Assembly: GCF_041504345.1 (NCBI RefSeq)
Contig: NZ_CP167894.1
Span: 3,162,001-3,226,000 of the forward strand
Source of the DNA: Vibrio sp. BS-M-Sm-2
Lineage (GTDB): Bacteria; Pseudomonadota; Gammaproteobacteria; Enterobacterales; Vibrionaceae
Direction: 5' to 3'
DNA: 64,000 bases
Part shown: in pieces, positions 36,513 through 46,726 of the stretch
How positions within the stretch are numbered: position 1 is the stretch's first letter
How the letters are laid out: each line of letters begins with the position of its first letter
Notes under the pieces: generated by a model
The model's database searches: none
The model's input: only the letters and a program-made list of their open reading frames with translations
Told to the model about the DNA's origin: nothing
Position numbers and translations under genes: made by a program

Positions 36513-37289
36513 ATGATGAAAAAGATAATACTAGGACTCGCTTTTACGGCCGCTTTACTTGGTACAACGGTACAGGCAAAAGAAATCCGTTTGGCGTCAG
36601 ACTTTACGTATCCGCCATTCAACTACAAAAACAGTGCCGGTGTGCCTGTCGGGTTTGATATTGAGATAGCTGATGCCTTGTGTGAGCAAGCCAAGCTCGA
36701 TTGTACTTGGGTTTCACAAAGTTGGGATTCGTTGATTCCAAGTTTATTGGCAAGAAAGTCAGATGTGATCATGGCGTCGATGCGTATTACCGAAGAGCGT
36801 AAGCGCAAGATCTTGTTCACTGATAAGTACTACCAGACCCCAGCTGTGTTTGTTGCTGCTAAAAGCGCGGAGTTCAGCGTTGATGAGGCAGGCTTAGCAG
36901 GCAAAACCATCGGTGTTCAGCAAGGTACGATTCACGATCGCTACGTAACTGACAAGTTTGGCGATGTGGCAAACATTAAGCGTTATACCGGCCAAGATGA
37001 AGTTTATCTGGATCTGCAAAACGGTCGTCTAGATCTAACTTTCGGCAACTCAGATCAACTGTCATTGGCTTTCTTAGATAAGAAAGAAGGCGAGGGCTTT
37101 GAGTTCAAAGGCAAAGCAGTAACCGACAAAGCCTACATTGGCGAGGGTACGGCGTTAGCATTAAGAAAACAGGATTCAAAACTGGCGAAACAATTCAATG
37201 CCGCGATTGAGGAGATCAGATCGAACGGTACCTACGACAAGATCGCGTCTAAGTACTTTACGTTTGATATCTATGGCGCTGATTTATAA
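36513..37289 (+). CDS. Amino-acid ABC transporter substrate-binding protein (HisJ/ArgT type)
   Basis: About 258 residues with a signal peptide (cleavage after TTVQA, about residue 23). Family marks are IRLASDFTYPPFNYKN, GFDIEIADALCEQ and DVIMASMRITEERKRKILFTD; the latter includes the Arg that binds the ligand carboxylate. Starts at 36507, 36513 and 36516 are possible; 36513 is well spaced from AGGA. No permease or ATPase gene follows, so it is an orphan binding protein that must share another transporter or act as a sensor. It is coupled to the aminotransferase gene just upstream. Confidence 0.88.
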   Translation: MMKKIILGLAFTAALLGTTVQAKEIRLASDFTYPPFNYKNSAGVPVGFDIEIADALCEQAKLDCTWVSQSWDSLIPSLLARKSDVIMASMRITEERKRKILFTDKYYQTPAVFVAAKSAEFSVDEAGLAGKTIGVQQGTIHDRYVTDKFGDVANIKRYTGQDEVYLDLQNGRLDLTFGNSDQLSLAFLDKKEGEGFEFKGKAVTDKAYIGEGTALALRKQDSKLAKQFNAAIEEIRSNGTYDKIASKYFTFDIYGADL

Positions 37290-37322
37290 TTCGTCTAACG
37301 CCTAAATTAGAACACCAAAAAC

Positions 37323-37358
37323 AAAAAATCCGAGGGCTGTGAGGCTCTCGGATTTTTT
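37323..37358. terminator. Bidirectional terminator after the binding-protein gene
   Basis: AAAAAATCCGAG pairs with CTCGGATTTTTT around an inner GC-rich segment, between convergent genes, with A's and T's on the two sides. Confidence 0.92.
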
Positions 37359-37409
37359 AGTTTAAGCTGGTGGTGCTAATTCAGTCACCACTAGCTTAGC
37401 GTTTATTTA

Positions 37410-38669
37410 TTACGCTTGCTGTTTTTGTAGCTCAGCTTCTTTCGTTTCGTCTTCGATTAGAGAATCAACGATTACGGCACATGCTGCATCACCAGTGATG
37501 TTTAGAGCAGTACGGATCATGTCGAAGATACGGTCGAGAGCGAACAACAGAGGTAGACCTTCGATAGGGATACCAGCCGCAAGAAGAACTGCAACCACTA
37601 GGAAAGAAGGACCTGGAACACCAGCTTGACCAACTGCACCTAGCGTAGACGTTACGATGATAGCAACGTAAGCGCCCATAGATAGGTCGATGTTGAACAG
37701 CTGTGCGAAGAAGATAGCCACTAGGCCGTAGTAGATCGCGTTACCAGACATGTTGATCGTCGCGCCAAGAGGCAGAACGAATGAAGCAGTAGAGTTACGA
37801 ACGCCAAGCTCTTTCTCAACTGTTTCCATTGTTACTGGTAGTGTTGCCATTGATGAAGCAGTTGATAGTGCTACCGCTTGAGGCTTCTTCATTGCTACTA
37901 GGAACTTCTTAGCTGAAGTCTTAGTGAAGATTTGAATCATCAGTGGGTAGGCAACAAAGCCGAAAATCAGGATCGCAGCGATGTAAACAATGAACAGTTT
38001 GAACACAACCATAAGTGCGCCGAAACCGAAAGTACCTACTGCTTCTGCCATTAGGCCGAATACGCCAAGTGGTGCGATGATCATCACCTTGTTGATCATC
38101 CAAACCATAGCGTCAACAATCGCGTTTACGCCATTGATGATAGGGTCACGTTTTTCTTTCGCTTGCTTAGAAAGCGCGATACCAAAGAACAAGCAGAAAA
38201 CGAGAATTTGCAGAATGTTTGCTTCATTCAATGATTGGAAAACGTTGGTAGGGATCATGCCAGTGATGGTTGCCCAGAACGTTGGAAGTTCGCCTTTCGC
38301 AGCGTATTCAGAAGAGAACATGCCTTCAACGCCAGAAACATCGATACCACGACCCGGTTCGAATACTTCACCCATTACCAGCGCTAGTGCTACAGCAAGT
38401 GCAGACGTTAGTGCAAAGTAACCTAGTGTTGTTACACCGACTTTACCTGCAGATGAACTGTTGCCCAGACCAGCAGCACCTGAAATCAGTGCAACTGCTA
38501 CTAGAGGGATAACCAGCATCTTGATCAAATTGATGAAGATAGCGCCCAGTGGAGCGAACATAGTTGCGCTGTCACCCATCATCGCACCGACTACAGTACC
38601 GACGATCATTGCAATAACGACTTGAACGCCGATGTTGCTTAGTAAACTCTTTTCTTTTAACACTTCCAT
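37410..38669 (-). CDS. Dicarboxylate/amino acid:cation symporter (DAACS family)
   Basis: About 419 residues with the glutamate-transporter-homologue fold: eight membrane helices plus re-entrant loops. Hallmarks are the serine-rich ALSTASSMATLPVT near residue 277, the NMSGNAIYYG motif near 311 (the NMDGT-equivalent sodium/substrate site), and NITGDAACAVIVD near 393. ATG 38669 is close to GAGG; GTG 38663 has better spacing and is an alternative. The frame to 38729 adds a poor N-terminus. Substrate choice between aspartate/glutamate, serine/threonine and dicarboxylates cannot be settled by eye. Confidence 0.9.
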   Translation of the reverse strand: MEVLKEKSLLSNIGVQVVIAMIVGTVVGAMMGDSATMFAPLGAIFINLIKMLVIPLVAVALISGAAGLGNSSSAGKVGVTTLGYFALTSALAVALALVMGEVFEPGRGIDVSGVEGMFSSEYAAKGELPTFWATITGMIPTNVFQSLNEANILQILVFCLFFGIALSKQAKEKRDPIINGVNAIVDAMVWMINKVMIIAPLGVFGLMAEAVGTFGFGALMVVFKLFIVYIAAILIFGFVAYPLMIQIFTKTSAKKFLVAMKKPQAVALSTASSMATLPVTMETVEKELGVRNSTASFVLPLGATINMSGNAIYYGLVAIFFAQLFNIDLSMGAYVAIIVTSTLGAVGQAGVPGPSFLVVAVLLAAGIPIEGLPLLFALDRIFDMIRTALNITGDAACAVIVDSLIEDETKEAELQKQQA

Positions 38670-39138
38670 AACCTCTGTGCTACTAAATATAAAAATCCCA
38701 GAACTACTCACCAATGTACGATGTACCATTGGATTAATATTTCGCGAAGAGTTTTACACGTATCCTTTACATTTATCAATATGAGCAGAGGTGAAAGTCC
38801 TCCAAAAATAGGTGGTCTAATGTCATTTATTGATTTTGCACAACAATGCAATCGTTTGCTTTGGTTTTTTATTGCGATGTTATTTGTTGGATTTATAAAA
38901 GTCTTTTTGCTGGGTGCTTTGTGAATGATTTCGAGGCGTTGGTATTAGAACTGTTTTGTTAACATTTGGTTTTCATTTTTGGGTGTTTTTTAGTCTGGGG
39001 ATTTGAGTGAATTGAAAGATGCGTGTTGTGTGAAATTTCGCCTGAACTATGCTTAAGGTATCTATTTATTACCAAGATGTTATCTCTACGCTTTAAATAA
39101 AACGTCTATCTAGCATCTCAGTTGTAAGGAGAGGGGCT
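38670..39138. other. Intergenic region with one candidate small gene
   Basis: This AT-rich 469-base gap lies between the symporter and the NfeD-family protease. It holds a possible 34-codon membrane-peptide gene at 38820-38924. I see no clear terminator, repeat or RNA structure in the rest. Confidence 0.5.
38820..38924 (+). CDS. Candidate 34-residue single-span membrane peptide
   Basis: ATG 38820 follows AGGTGG by 4 bases and opens a 34-codon frame. It encodes a polar N-terminus (MSFIDFAQQCNRL) followed by one strongly hydrophobic helix (LWFFIAMLFVGFIKVFLLGAL) up to the end. The upstream frame extends to 38721 but has no ribosome site. The composition is typical of regulatory single-span small proteins. 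Conservation is untested. Confidence 0.4.
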   Translation: MSFIDFAQQCNRLLWFFIAMLFVGFIKVFLLGAL

Positions 39139-40545
39139 ATGACTTTTATATTAAAGTACTTGTTTGCGTTTTTTCTGTTGTTCAGCTCTGTGTTTGCTCA
39201 GGCCGATGATGTCTGGGTTATTGAGGTGAATGGAGGGATAGGTCCCGCGACCAGTGACTACCTCACTAGAGAAATAGAACAAGCTTACGATGAGCAAGCT
39301 AAATTCATCATTTTGAAAATGAACACGCCCGGCGGGTTAGATTCGTCGATGCGCGACATTATTCGATCCATCACCACGTCACCGATTCCGATAGCAACTT
39401 GGGTTGGGCCCGCGGGCTCACGTGCGGCGAGTGCGGGAACCTACATTCTACTTGCTAGTCACATTGCCTCCATGGCGCCCGGAACTAATTTGGGCGCAGC
39501 CACGCCGGTGTCTCTTGGCGGTGGCAAAGCGCCGACTAATCCATTATCACCTCAAGACGATGCCAATAAAGATGATAACGCGTCAGCAAGTGAGCAAGAC
39601 GAAACGAAACAAGAGAATTCAGACCAAGTAAAAGCCTCCACTGCGATGGAGAAGAAAGTCATCAATGATGCTGCTGCCTACATCGTTAGTTTGGCTAAGC
39701 TGCACAAACGTAACGAAGAATGGGCAGAAAAAGCGGTAAGAGAAGCGGCGAGTTTGGACTCAGAGAATGCGCTCGAACTTAACGTGATTGATTTCATCGC
39801 GAGCGACCTACAGCAATTGGTTGAGTTGAGTAATGGACGCACCATCATAATCAATGGTGTCAGTCAGGAAGTCCAACTTAGTGATGTTGCTTTTGTCGAG
39901 CGAGAACAAGACTGGCGCTTTAGTTTGCTTTCGGTGATCACTAATCCAAATGTTGCTTACATTCTGATGCTAATCGGTATCTATGGCTTGCTCCTTGAGT
40001 TCTATAACCCCGGCGTTGGTTTACCGGGTGTATTAGGGGGAATTTGTTTGCTACTCGCCATGTATTCCTTACAAATGCTGCCAGTGAGTTACGCAGGCCT
40101 TGCGTTAATTCTATTGGGAATTGCCCTCATGGTGGCAGAAGCCTTTAGCCCGAGTTTTGGTATCTTCGGGTTGGGTGGCGTCGCCGCATTCACTTTGGGC
40201 TCGATCATGCTGATGGACACAGAGGTACCGGGTTACCAAATTGCATTGCCGCTAATCATTGGGATCAGTTTGTTCTCTGTTGCCTTTATCGTCGTCACCA
40301 TATCCATGTTAGTTCGAGTGAGAAGCAAGCCAGTGACTACGGGGATGGAAGCGGTTGTCGGTGATACAGGTAAAGTGGTAAGCGGTTTCCCAGGAGCAGG
40401 TCGAGTATTGGTCGAAGGTGAGATCTGGCAAGCCAAATGCGCGAGTGAACTGCAAGCGGGGCAGATTATCAGAGTGACCAAACTGACTGGATTGCTGTTA
40501 GATGTTGAGGCGCTGCCCGATGAGACATCATCGAAACCTAGTTAG
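39139..40545 (+). CDS. NfeD-family membrane-bound serine protease (ClpP-class)
   Basis: The protein has 468 residues. A signal peptide (about 1-22) leads into a ClpP-like Ser-Lys protease domain (about 25-235) with ILKMNTPGGLDSSMR, the catalytic Ser in RAASAGTYIL near residue 98, and the probable Lys in MEKKVINDAAA near 172. An Asn/Asp/Gln-rich insert lies between them, near 130-165. Four or more membrane helices follow (about 260-400), with a C-terminal NfeD OB-fold domain. ATG 39139 follows AGGAGAGG. Together with the slipin gene 82 bases downstream it forms the conserved STOPP membrane-quality-control pair. Confidence 0.92.
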   Translation: MTFILKYLFAFFLLFSSVFAQADDVWVIEVNGGIGPATSDYLTREIEQAYDEQAKFIILKMNTPGGLDSSMRDIIRSITTSPIPIATWVGPAGSRAASAGTYILLASHIASMAPGTNLGAATPVSLGGGKAPTNPLSPQDDANKDDNASASEQDETKQENSDQVKASTAMEKKVINDAAAYIVSLAKLHKRNEEWAEKAVREAASLDSENALELNVIDFIASDLQQLVELSNGRTIIINGVSQEVQLSDVAFVEREQDWRFSLLSVITNPNVAYILMLIGIYGLLLEFYNPGVGLPGVLGGICLLLAMYSLQMLPVSYAGLALILLGIALMVAEAFSPSFGIFGLGGVAAFTLGSIMLMDTEVPGYQIALPLIIGISLFSVAFIVVTISMLVRVRSKPVTTGMEAVVGDTGKVVSGFPGAGRVLVEGEIWQAKCASELQAGQIIRVTKLTGLLLDVEALPDETSSKPS

Positions 40546-40627
40546 CACGTATTGTTAGCGTGGAATGCTAGGACAAACTTGATTGAATTATTTATTGCTT
40601 AACCATCGTTACCATTAGGGGGCGGTT

Positions 40628-41425
40628 ATGTTTATACACACTATAGGTATTGTCATCGTGCTCGTTATCTTGTTGATAGCCAGTATGTTCAGAGTTCTGC
40701 GCGAGTACGAGCGTGCAGTAGTGTTCTTCTTAGGGCGCTTTTACGGTGTTAAAGGACCAGGTTTGATAATCATCATTCCTTTTATCCAACAAATTGTGCG
40801 AGTGGATCTACGAACTATCGTTTTGGATGTACCGACGCAAGATTTGATTACTCGAGATAACGTGTCGGTTAAGGTCAATGCTGTGGTCTATTTTCGAGTG
40901 CTTGATCCGAAAATGGCGATCAACAACGTTGAGAACTATCTTGAGGCCACCAGTCAACTTTCACAAACAACGTTACGTTCTGTTCTAGGGCAACATGAGT
41001 TGGACGAGCTATTGTCAGAGCGAGAAGAGCTCAATAGAGATTTGCAATCGATACTGGATCAACACACCGATAACTGGGGGATTAAGATTGCCAATGTCGA
41101 GATCAAGCATGTCGATCTAGATGACAGCATGGTGCGAGCTCTTGCTAAACAAGCAGAGGCGGAACGTTCTCGTCGAGCCAAGGTGATACATGCAACGGGT
41201 GAGTTAGAGGCATCAACTAAGTTAAGAGAAGCCGCGGAAGTGCTAAACAAAGCACCTAACGCCATTCAGTTGCGTTACATGCAGACTCTAACCGAAGTGG
41301 CGAATGAACGCACCACGACCATCGTCTTCCCGATGCCTGTCGACTTGGTGGATAAGATCACCGACCCCATCAAAGCGACACTTAATGAAGCTGCTATTAA
41401 GAAAGCGATGAAAGTGGATGATTAG
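40628..41425 (+). CDS. Slipin/stomatin-family SPFH membrane protein
   Basis: A 265-residue protein with an N-terminal membrane anchor (about 3-22), then an SPFH/band-7 domain: [26 protein letters not shown] and [21 protein letters not shown] coiled coil follows with [19 protein letters not shown] near 170. It pairs with the upstream NfeD protease, which cleaves stomatin-like partners in other organisms. A terminator follows. Confidence 0.94.
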   Translation: MFIHTIGIVIVLVILLIASMFRVLREYERAVVFFLGRFYGVKGPGLIIIIPFIQQIVRVDLRTIVLDVPTQDLITRDNVSVKVNAVVYFRVLDPKMAINNVENYLEATSQLSQTTLRSVLGQHELDELLSEREELNRDLQSILDQHTDNWGIKIANVEIKHVDLDDSMVRALAKQAEAERSRRAKVIHATGELEASTKLREAAEVLNKAPNAIQLRYMQTLTEVANERTTTIVFPMPVDLVDKITDPIKATLNEAAIKKAMKVDD

Positions 41426-41452
41426 CTAGCGTGAATGACAAGCAATAAAAAC

Positions 41453-41476
41453 GGCTCCACATCTGTGGAGCCTTTT
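41453..41476. terminator. Bidirectional terminator between slipin gene and trpA
   Basis: GGCTCCACA pairs with TGTGGAGCC around TC, with TTTT on the plus side and a T-rich run on the minus side. It ends both the slipin unit and the trp operon. Confidence 0.92.
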
Positions 41477-41513
41477 GATATTTGAAGAGTTAGTTCTATT
41501 TATTGACCGTAGA

Positions 41514-42320
41514 TTACTTTTGCGTAGCCGCTTTCATTGGCGTAACAAACTCAGCAAGTGCTTTAAGCATTGCTTCTGGTTGTTCAACGTTGTTTTCAAT
41601 GATTTTTACGACCGCTGAGCCAGAGATCGCACCGGCAGCGCCAGCTTCGATGGCTTCTTTGACTTGCTCAGGAGCCGAGATACCGAAACCAAGCAGTGCT
41701 GGTGGCGCGTCAAACTTGTTCAAACGATCAAGCAGTGCGGTTACTGGCATGTTTGCTTTGGTTTCTGCACCCGTTACGCCAGCACGAGAAAGTAGGTAAG
41801 TGTAACCACCACCTAGCTCAGAAACTGATTGAAGCGTCTCATCACTTGCTGTTGGTGGAGCAATAAAGATTGGGTGAACGCCAAACTTCTTCGCTGCCGC
41901 AACAAACTCGCCACTTTCGTTAGTTGGTACGTCAGCAATCAATACTGAATCGATACCCGCATTAGCACAACGCTCGTAGAAGTTCTCGATACCACGTGCG
42001 TAAACCAAGTTCGCGTACATCAGTAGGCCAATTGGTAGCTCTGGGTATTTCGCGCGGATTTGTCCAATAAGATCAAAACACACATCAGGTGTTACTTTAG
42101 AATCTAACGCACGAATGTTCGCACCTTGGATTGTTGGGCCATCAGCCAGTGGATCAGAGAACGGAATGCCAAGTTCAAGCGCATCAGCCCCCGCTTCTAC
42201 CAGCGTTTCCATGATCTTAAGTGATTGCTCAGGGTTAGGATCGCCAACCGTTACGAATGGTACAAATGCGCCCTGATTCTTTTCAGCTAAGCGAGTGAAG
42301 AGTGATTGATAGCGATCCAT
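41514..42320 (-). CDS. trpA: Tryptophan synthase alpha subunit
   Basis: A 268-residue TIM barrel that splits indole-3-glycerol phosphate. Motifs include [13 protein letters not shown], the catalytic Glu in [17 protein letters not shown] near residue 49, Asp in [11 protein letters not shown], and the phosphate loop GFGISAP. It is the last gene of the trp operon; its start overlaps the trpB stop by one base. Confidence 0.97.
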   Translation of the reverse strand: MDRYQSLFTRLAEKNQGAFVPFVTVGDPNPEQSLKIMETLVEAGADALELGIPFSDPLADGPTIQGANIRALDSKVTPDVCFDLIGQIRAKYPELPIGLLMYANLVYARGIENFYERCANAGIDSVLIADVPTNESGEFVAAAKKFGVHPIFIAPPTASDETLQSVSELGGGYTYLLSRAGVTGAETKANMPVTALLDRLNKFDAPPALLGFGISAPEQVKEAIEAGAAGAISGSAVVKIIENNVEQPEAMLKALAEFVTPMKAATQK

Positions 42321-43510
42321 TATAATGCTCCTTTCTCTTTAAGAATGTCGTGTACAGAGAAAATGTCTTTGTCACCACGGCCAGATAAGTTAACTACCAA
42401 TAGTTGTTCTTTCTCTGGGTCGTCGTGAGCCATTTTGATTGCATGAGCCAAAGCATGAGATGACTCTAGCGCTGCGATAATACCTTCGTTACGTGCGATA
42501 GCTTGGAAAGCTTCTAGTGCTTCGTCATCAGTCACGTTGTCGTATTCAGCACGGCCAATGGCATTTAGGTGCGCGTGTTGAGGACCAACTGATGGAAAGT
42601 CTAGACCCGCAGAAACAGAGTAAGACTCTTCCACTTGGCCATTTTCATCTTGCATTAGTGGTGCTTTCATACCGAAGAAGATGCCGGTTTTACCGTGTTT
42701 AAGCGGCGCGCCGTGTTGGTCGGTATCAATACCTTTACCTGCAGGCTCAACACCGATTAGGCGTACAGACTCTTCTTCAATGAAGTCAGCGAACATACCG
42801 ATAGCGTTTGAACCACCGCCGACACAAGCGATAACCGCATCAGGAAGGCGACCTTCACGAGCTAGAATTTGGTTCTTCGTCTCTTCACCAATCATGCGTT
42901 GGAAATCACGAACAATCGTTGGGAATGGGTGAGGACCCGCAGCCGTACCCAGTAGGTAGTGTGCGTCTTCATAAGTTGCAGACCAGTCACGTAGCGCTTC
43001 GTTACATGCATCTTTTAGCGTTGACGAGCCAGAATGAACAGGGATAACCTCTGCGCCCATTAGCTTCATGCGGAACACGTTCGGGCTTTGACGTTCAACG
43101 TCTTTTGCACCCATGTAAACACGACACTTCAGACCTAAGAGAGCACAAGCTAGAGCCGTTGCAACACCGTGTTGGCCTGCGCCAGTCTCAGCGATGATTT
43201 CCTGCTTACCCATGCGTTTTGCTAGCAATGCTTGACCAAGTACTTGGTTTGTCTTGTGGGCGCCACCGTGAAGTAGATCTTCACGCTTAAGGTACAGTTT
43301 GGTTTTTGTGCCTTTAGTTAGGTTACGAGTCAACGTTAGTGCCGTTGGACGACCAGCGTACTCTTGAAGAAGCGTCATGAATTCACTGCGGAACTCAGGA
43401 TCGGCTTGCGCATCGATAAATGCTTGTTCAAGTTGGTCTAGTGCTGGCACTAGGATCTGCGGTACGTATTGACCACCGTATTCACCAAAGTAGGCATCGA
43501 GTTTAGCCAT
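42320..43510 (-). CDS. trpB: Tryptophan synthase beta subunit
   Basis: A 396-residue PLP enzyme that joins indole and serine. The Schiff-base lysine is in [14 protein letters not shown] near residue 86, followed by ETGAGQHG and the phosphate site [10 protein letters not shown] near 232. It is followed directly by trpA and separated from trpCF by about 120 bases with no evident terminator. Confidence 0.97.
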   Translation of the reverse strand: MAKLDAYFGEYGGQYVPQILVPALDQLEQAFIDAQADPEFRSEFMTLLQEYAGRPTALTLTRNLTKGTKTKLYLKREDLLHGGAHKTNQVLGQALLAKRMGKQEIIAETGAGQHGVATALACALLGLKCRVYMGAKDVERQSPNVFRMKLMGAEVIPVHSGSSTLKDACNEALRDWSATYEDAHYLLGTAAGPHPFPTIVRDFQRMIGEETKNQILAREGRLPDAVIACVGGGSNAIGMFADFIEEESVRLIGVEPAGKGIDTDQHGAPLKHGKTGIFFGMKAPLMQDENGQVEESYSVSAGLDFPSVGPQHAHLNAIGRAEYDNVTDDEALEAFQAIARNEGIIAALESSHALAHAIKMAHDDPEKEQLLVVNLSGRGDKDIFSVHDILKEKGAL

Positions 43511-43633
43511 TGTGTTATTCCTTCAATTCTATTGATGTGTATTCACACCAAGTCATTTAATCTTGCTTGAGCTCCGCAAAAGGCAAAGCCCACAAATAAG
43601 TTTCTAGTGATTAGGCTCGTAATTTAGAAAAGC

Positions 43634-45085
43634 TTAGTAATTACGAATCGCTGTAAAAGCGCGTTGCAGTTTGTCTGCGTCTTTTTTACCTGGAGCTGAT
43701 TCAACGCCAGAGTTTAGGTCTAATCCTAAGCAGCCTAACTTAGCCGCTTGGTTAGCATTTTCTGGATTTAGACCACCAGCCAACATGATTGCGCTTTGGT
43801 TATTGATTAGGCTCCAATCGAACGCTTGACCAGTACCACCTGTTTGAGAACCCACTTTAGTATCTAGTAGGTGACGAGTCACGTTGCTTTCCAGTAATTC
43901 TGGTAGTGAGCTTTTAGCACCGGAAGCAGCACCAGAAGCAACACCGTAAGCTTTCCAAATCTCAACGCTTTCAGGCAGTGATTGCTTTAGTTCATCGACA
44001 AACGCTTGAGACTCGTCACCGTGCAGCTGCACAGCGAACAGGCCTAGCTCAGAAACCGTTTTTGCCACGTCAGTAACGCTATGGTTTTGGAACACACCCA
44101 CGTAGTTCAAAGGTGCGCCACTCATGGTTAAACGAGCCGCTTCGATATCCACATGACGTTTAGACGCTTCAACGAAAATCAAACCACCGAAGACTGCACC
44201 TGCTTGATACGCTTTCGCGGCATCGTCAGGGTGGGTTAAACCACACACCTTATTTTCACCGAGTGTCACTTTACGTACCGCAAGTTCAAGGTTCTTTTCA
44301 GCCATCAGAGAGCTGCCGATTAGGAAGCCATCTGCAAACGTTGAAAGGTCACGAACTTGTTGGTGAGTGTAGATACCAGACTCTGAAATCACGACTGCGT
44401 TTGGAGCCAGTTCACGAATCAGCGGAGCCAACTCTTTGGTACGATTCAAATCAGTCGAAAGGTCACGAAGGTTACGGTTGTTAATGCCGATCACTTTTGC
44501 TTTTAAAGAGACTGCGCGATGAAGTTCTTCTTCGTTGCTGACTTCGGTTAGCACACCCATGTTGAGTGAATGTGCGACTTCCGCCAGCGCTTTGTACTCT
44601 TCGTCATCCAATACCGATAGCATCAACAAGATTGCGTCAGCTGAGTAGTGACGAGCTAGGTACACTTGGTAGGTATCAACCATGAAGTCTTTACACAAAA
44701 TAGGCTGCTTAGCAATGCTGCGAACCTTAGGTAAAAACTCAAAGTCACCTTGGAAGTACTTCTCGTCTGTCAGCACTGAAATCGCGTTTGCGTGGTTGTT
44801 GTAAACTGATGCAATGTAGTCCAGGTCAAACTCGTCACGAATTAAACCTTTTGACGGAGAGGCTTTCTTACACTCAGTGATGAAAACGGTTTGCTCACCA
44901 CTCAGAGCATCATAAAAGCTGCGGTCTGTTGAAGTTAGTGACGCTTTAAATTCGTTTAGTGGTTGAGTCTGCTTACGCGCTTCAACCCATTGGTATTTAT
45001 CACGAACGATTTTTGCTAATACTTCCGCCATTTCAGCTTCTTTGACTGAAACGTGGGTCGACAGTTTATCGGTAGTCTGTGTCAT
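43634..45085 (-). CDS. trpCF: Bifunctional indole-3-glycerol-phosphate synthase / PRA isomerase
   Basis: A fused protein of 483 residues. The N-terminal TrpC domain (about 1-255) has FITECKKASPSKG and DFMVDTYQVYLAR. The C-terminal TrpF domain (about 256-483) has KVCGLTHPDDAAKAYQAGA and LAGGLNPENA. The two barrels carry out consecutive steps after trpD. ATG 45085 has AAAGA upstream and gives the normal family start; the frame to 45139 runs into trpD. The fusion is normal for enterobacteria and vibrios. Confidence 0.95.
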   Translation of the reverse strand: MTQTTDKLSTHVSVKEAEMAEVLAKIVRDKYQWVEARKQTQPLNEFKASLTSTDRSFYDALSGEQTVFITECKKASPSKGLIRDEFDLDYIASVYNNHANAISVLTDEKYFQGDFEFLPKVRSIAKQPILCKDFMVDTYQVYLARHYSADAILLMLSVLDDEEYKALAEVAHSLNMGVLTEVSNEEELHRAVSLKAKVIGINNRNLRDLSTDLNRTKELAPLIRELAPNAVVISESGIYTHQQVRDLSTFADGFLIGSSLMAEKNLELAVRKVTLGENKVCGLTHPDDAAKAYQAGAVFGGLIFVEASKRHVDIEAARLTMSGAPLNYVGVFQNHSVTDVAKTVSELGLFAVQLHGDESQAFVDELKQSLPESVEIWKAYGVASGAASGAKSSLPELLESNVTRHLLDTKVGSQTGGTGQAFDWSLINNQSAIMLAGGLNPENANQAAKLGCLGLDLNSGVESAPGKKDADKLQRAFTAIRNY

Positions 45086-45110
45086 GTTCTTTGTCTCAAT
45101 TCGTCGTTCG

Positions 45111-46106
45111 TTAGGCGTGAGCAGCAAGCTTTTGCACAAGCTCGTAAGCTTTACCTGAGTTCATCGCGTCAATTGCTTGTTGTGCGTTGGCTTTTAGATC
45201 TTCATGACCAAATAGACGCATCAGTAGAGCAACGTTGACTGCCACTGCGCCAACTTGAGCATCAGTGCCTTTACCCGTCAGTATATCGGTTGTGATGGCT
45301 TTGTTTTCTTCTGGCTCGCCGCCCTTGATTGCTTCAAGAGGGTGAGTGTTCAAACCAAAGTCAGCCGGAGTTACGGTGTACTCGTGAATCTCGCCATCTT
45401 TAATTTCAGCAACGATAGTCTCGCCATGAATCGCCACTTCATCTAGGCCACTACCGTGAACAACCGCAGCACGCTTCATGCCCATTTGCAGCATGGTTTC
45501 TGCGATCGGGCGAACCAACTCTTTGCTGTAAACACCCATTAGCTCGATGTTAGGGCGAGCAGGGTTAATCAGTGGGCCAAGAATATTGAAGATAGTGCGC
45601 GTTTTCATTGTTTGACGAACCGGCATCGCGTGACGTACACCAACGTGATACTGCGGAGCAAATAGGAATGCTACGCCAAGTTCATCAACAGCAGTACGTG
45701 TGTCTTCTGCTGTCATCGCTAGGTTGATACCGAATGAATCCAGTAGGTCGGAAGAGCCTGATTTGCTCGATACACTACGGTTACCGTGTTTCGCGACTTT
45801 TAAGCCACACGCTGCGGCAACAAATGCAGAAGTCGTCGAGATATTAATGGTGTTGTGACCGTCGCCACCTGTACCTACGATGTCTGCGAAATCGTAATCA
45901 GGGCGCGGAAACGGGTTTGCATTCGCAAGCAGTGCTTTCGCTGCACCTGCGATCTCATCGGGCGTTTCGCCTTTGATTTTTAGTGCCGTTAGCGCAGAAG
46001 CCATCAAGATTGGGTCAAGTTCGCCCTTGATGATCACATCAAACAATTGTTGGCTTTCTTCTTGAGTAAGAGACTGCTGTTCGTAAAGTTTATTAATCTG
46101 TTCCAT
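45111..46106 (-). CDS. trpD: Anthranilate phosphoribosyltransferase
   Basis: A 331-residue enzyme joining anthranilate to PRPP. The PRPP-binding glycine-rich motif is [15 protein letters not shown] near residue 78, with [15 protein letters not shown] near 107 and the metal-binding DEVAIHGET near 220. It is separate from trpG here, unlike the fusion in E. coli. It lies 9 bases after trpG. Confidence 0.97.
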   Translation of the reverse strand: MEQINKLYEQQSLTQEESQQLFDVIIKGELDPILMASALTALKIKGETPDEIAGAAKALLANANPFPRPDYDFADIVGTGGDGHNTINISTTSAFVAAACGLKVAKHGNRSVSSKSGSSDLLDSFGINLAMTAEDTRTAVDELGVAFLFAPQYHVGVRHAMPVRQTMKTRTIFNILGPLINPARPNIELMGVYSKELVRPIAETMLQMGMKRAAVVHGSGLDEVAIHGETIVAEIKDGEIHEYTVTPADFGLNTHPLEAIKGGEPEENKAITTDILTGKGTDAQVGAVAVNVALLMRLFGHEDLKANAQQAIDAMNSGKAYELVQKLAAHA

Positions 46107-46115
46107 GATCGTTTC

Positions 46116-46724
46116 CTATTTTCCAGTCTTTTCAAGGCGAAGAGGTTTCTCAAGAGCCCATTCGATAGCGTTTGCTAGAAGCGTTGCACCGTAGGTCGTC
46201 ATAATTGATTCAGGGTGGAATTGGAATCCACAAACCTTGTCTTGTTCTTGAACTACAGACATCACCAAATCATCGACTTCAGCTGTCACCGTTAGGCTAT
46301 CGGATACATGCGTTGCCACTAAAGAGTGGTAGCGAGCGATAGCCAGTGGCGAAGGTAAGCCTTGGTAAGTCGCATGGTTTTGGTGTTCCATCATTGACAC
46401 CTTACCATGAATAATTTCGCCTGCGCCTGCAACGGTACCGCCATAAGCTTCAACGATCGCTTGGTGGCCTAAACAAATGCCAATCATTGGTACTTTGCCT
46501 TTTAGCAGCTGAATCAGCTCCGGCATGCAACCGGCATCCGCTGGGGCGCCAGGGCCTGGTGAAAGTAGTGCAACAGGGTTGTCTAATTCATTGATCGCCG
46601 CTTCAACTACCTTTGCGGGAATGTTGTTACGGTAAATCTTAACGCTGTGACCTAATGAACGAAATTGGTCTACAAGGTTGTAAGTGAACGAGTCGAAGTT
46701 ATCGATGAATACAATATCAGCCAT
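46116..46724 (-). CDS. trpG: Anthranilate synthase component II (glutamine amidotransferase)
   Basis: A 202-residue class I amidotransferase supplying ammonia to TrpE. The triad is visible: Cys in IGICLGHQA near residue 84, and His and Glu in FQFHPESI near 172. The start lies two bases after the trpE stop, so they are coupled. Confidence 0.96.
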   Translation of the reverse strand: MADIVFIDNFDSFTYNLVDQFRSLGHSVKIYRNNIPAKVVEAAINELDNPVALLSPGPGAPADAGCMPELIQLLKGKVPMIGICLGHQAIVEAYGGTVAGAGEIIHGKVSMMEHQNHATYQGLPSPLAIARYHSLVATHVSDSLTVTAEVDDLVMSVVQEQDKVCGFQFHPESIMTTYGATLLANAIEWALEKPLRLEKTGK

Positions 46725-46726
46725 GA

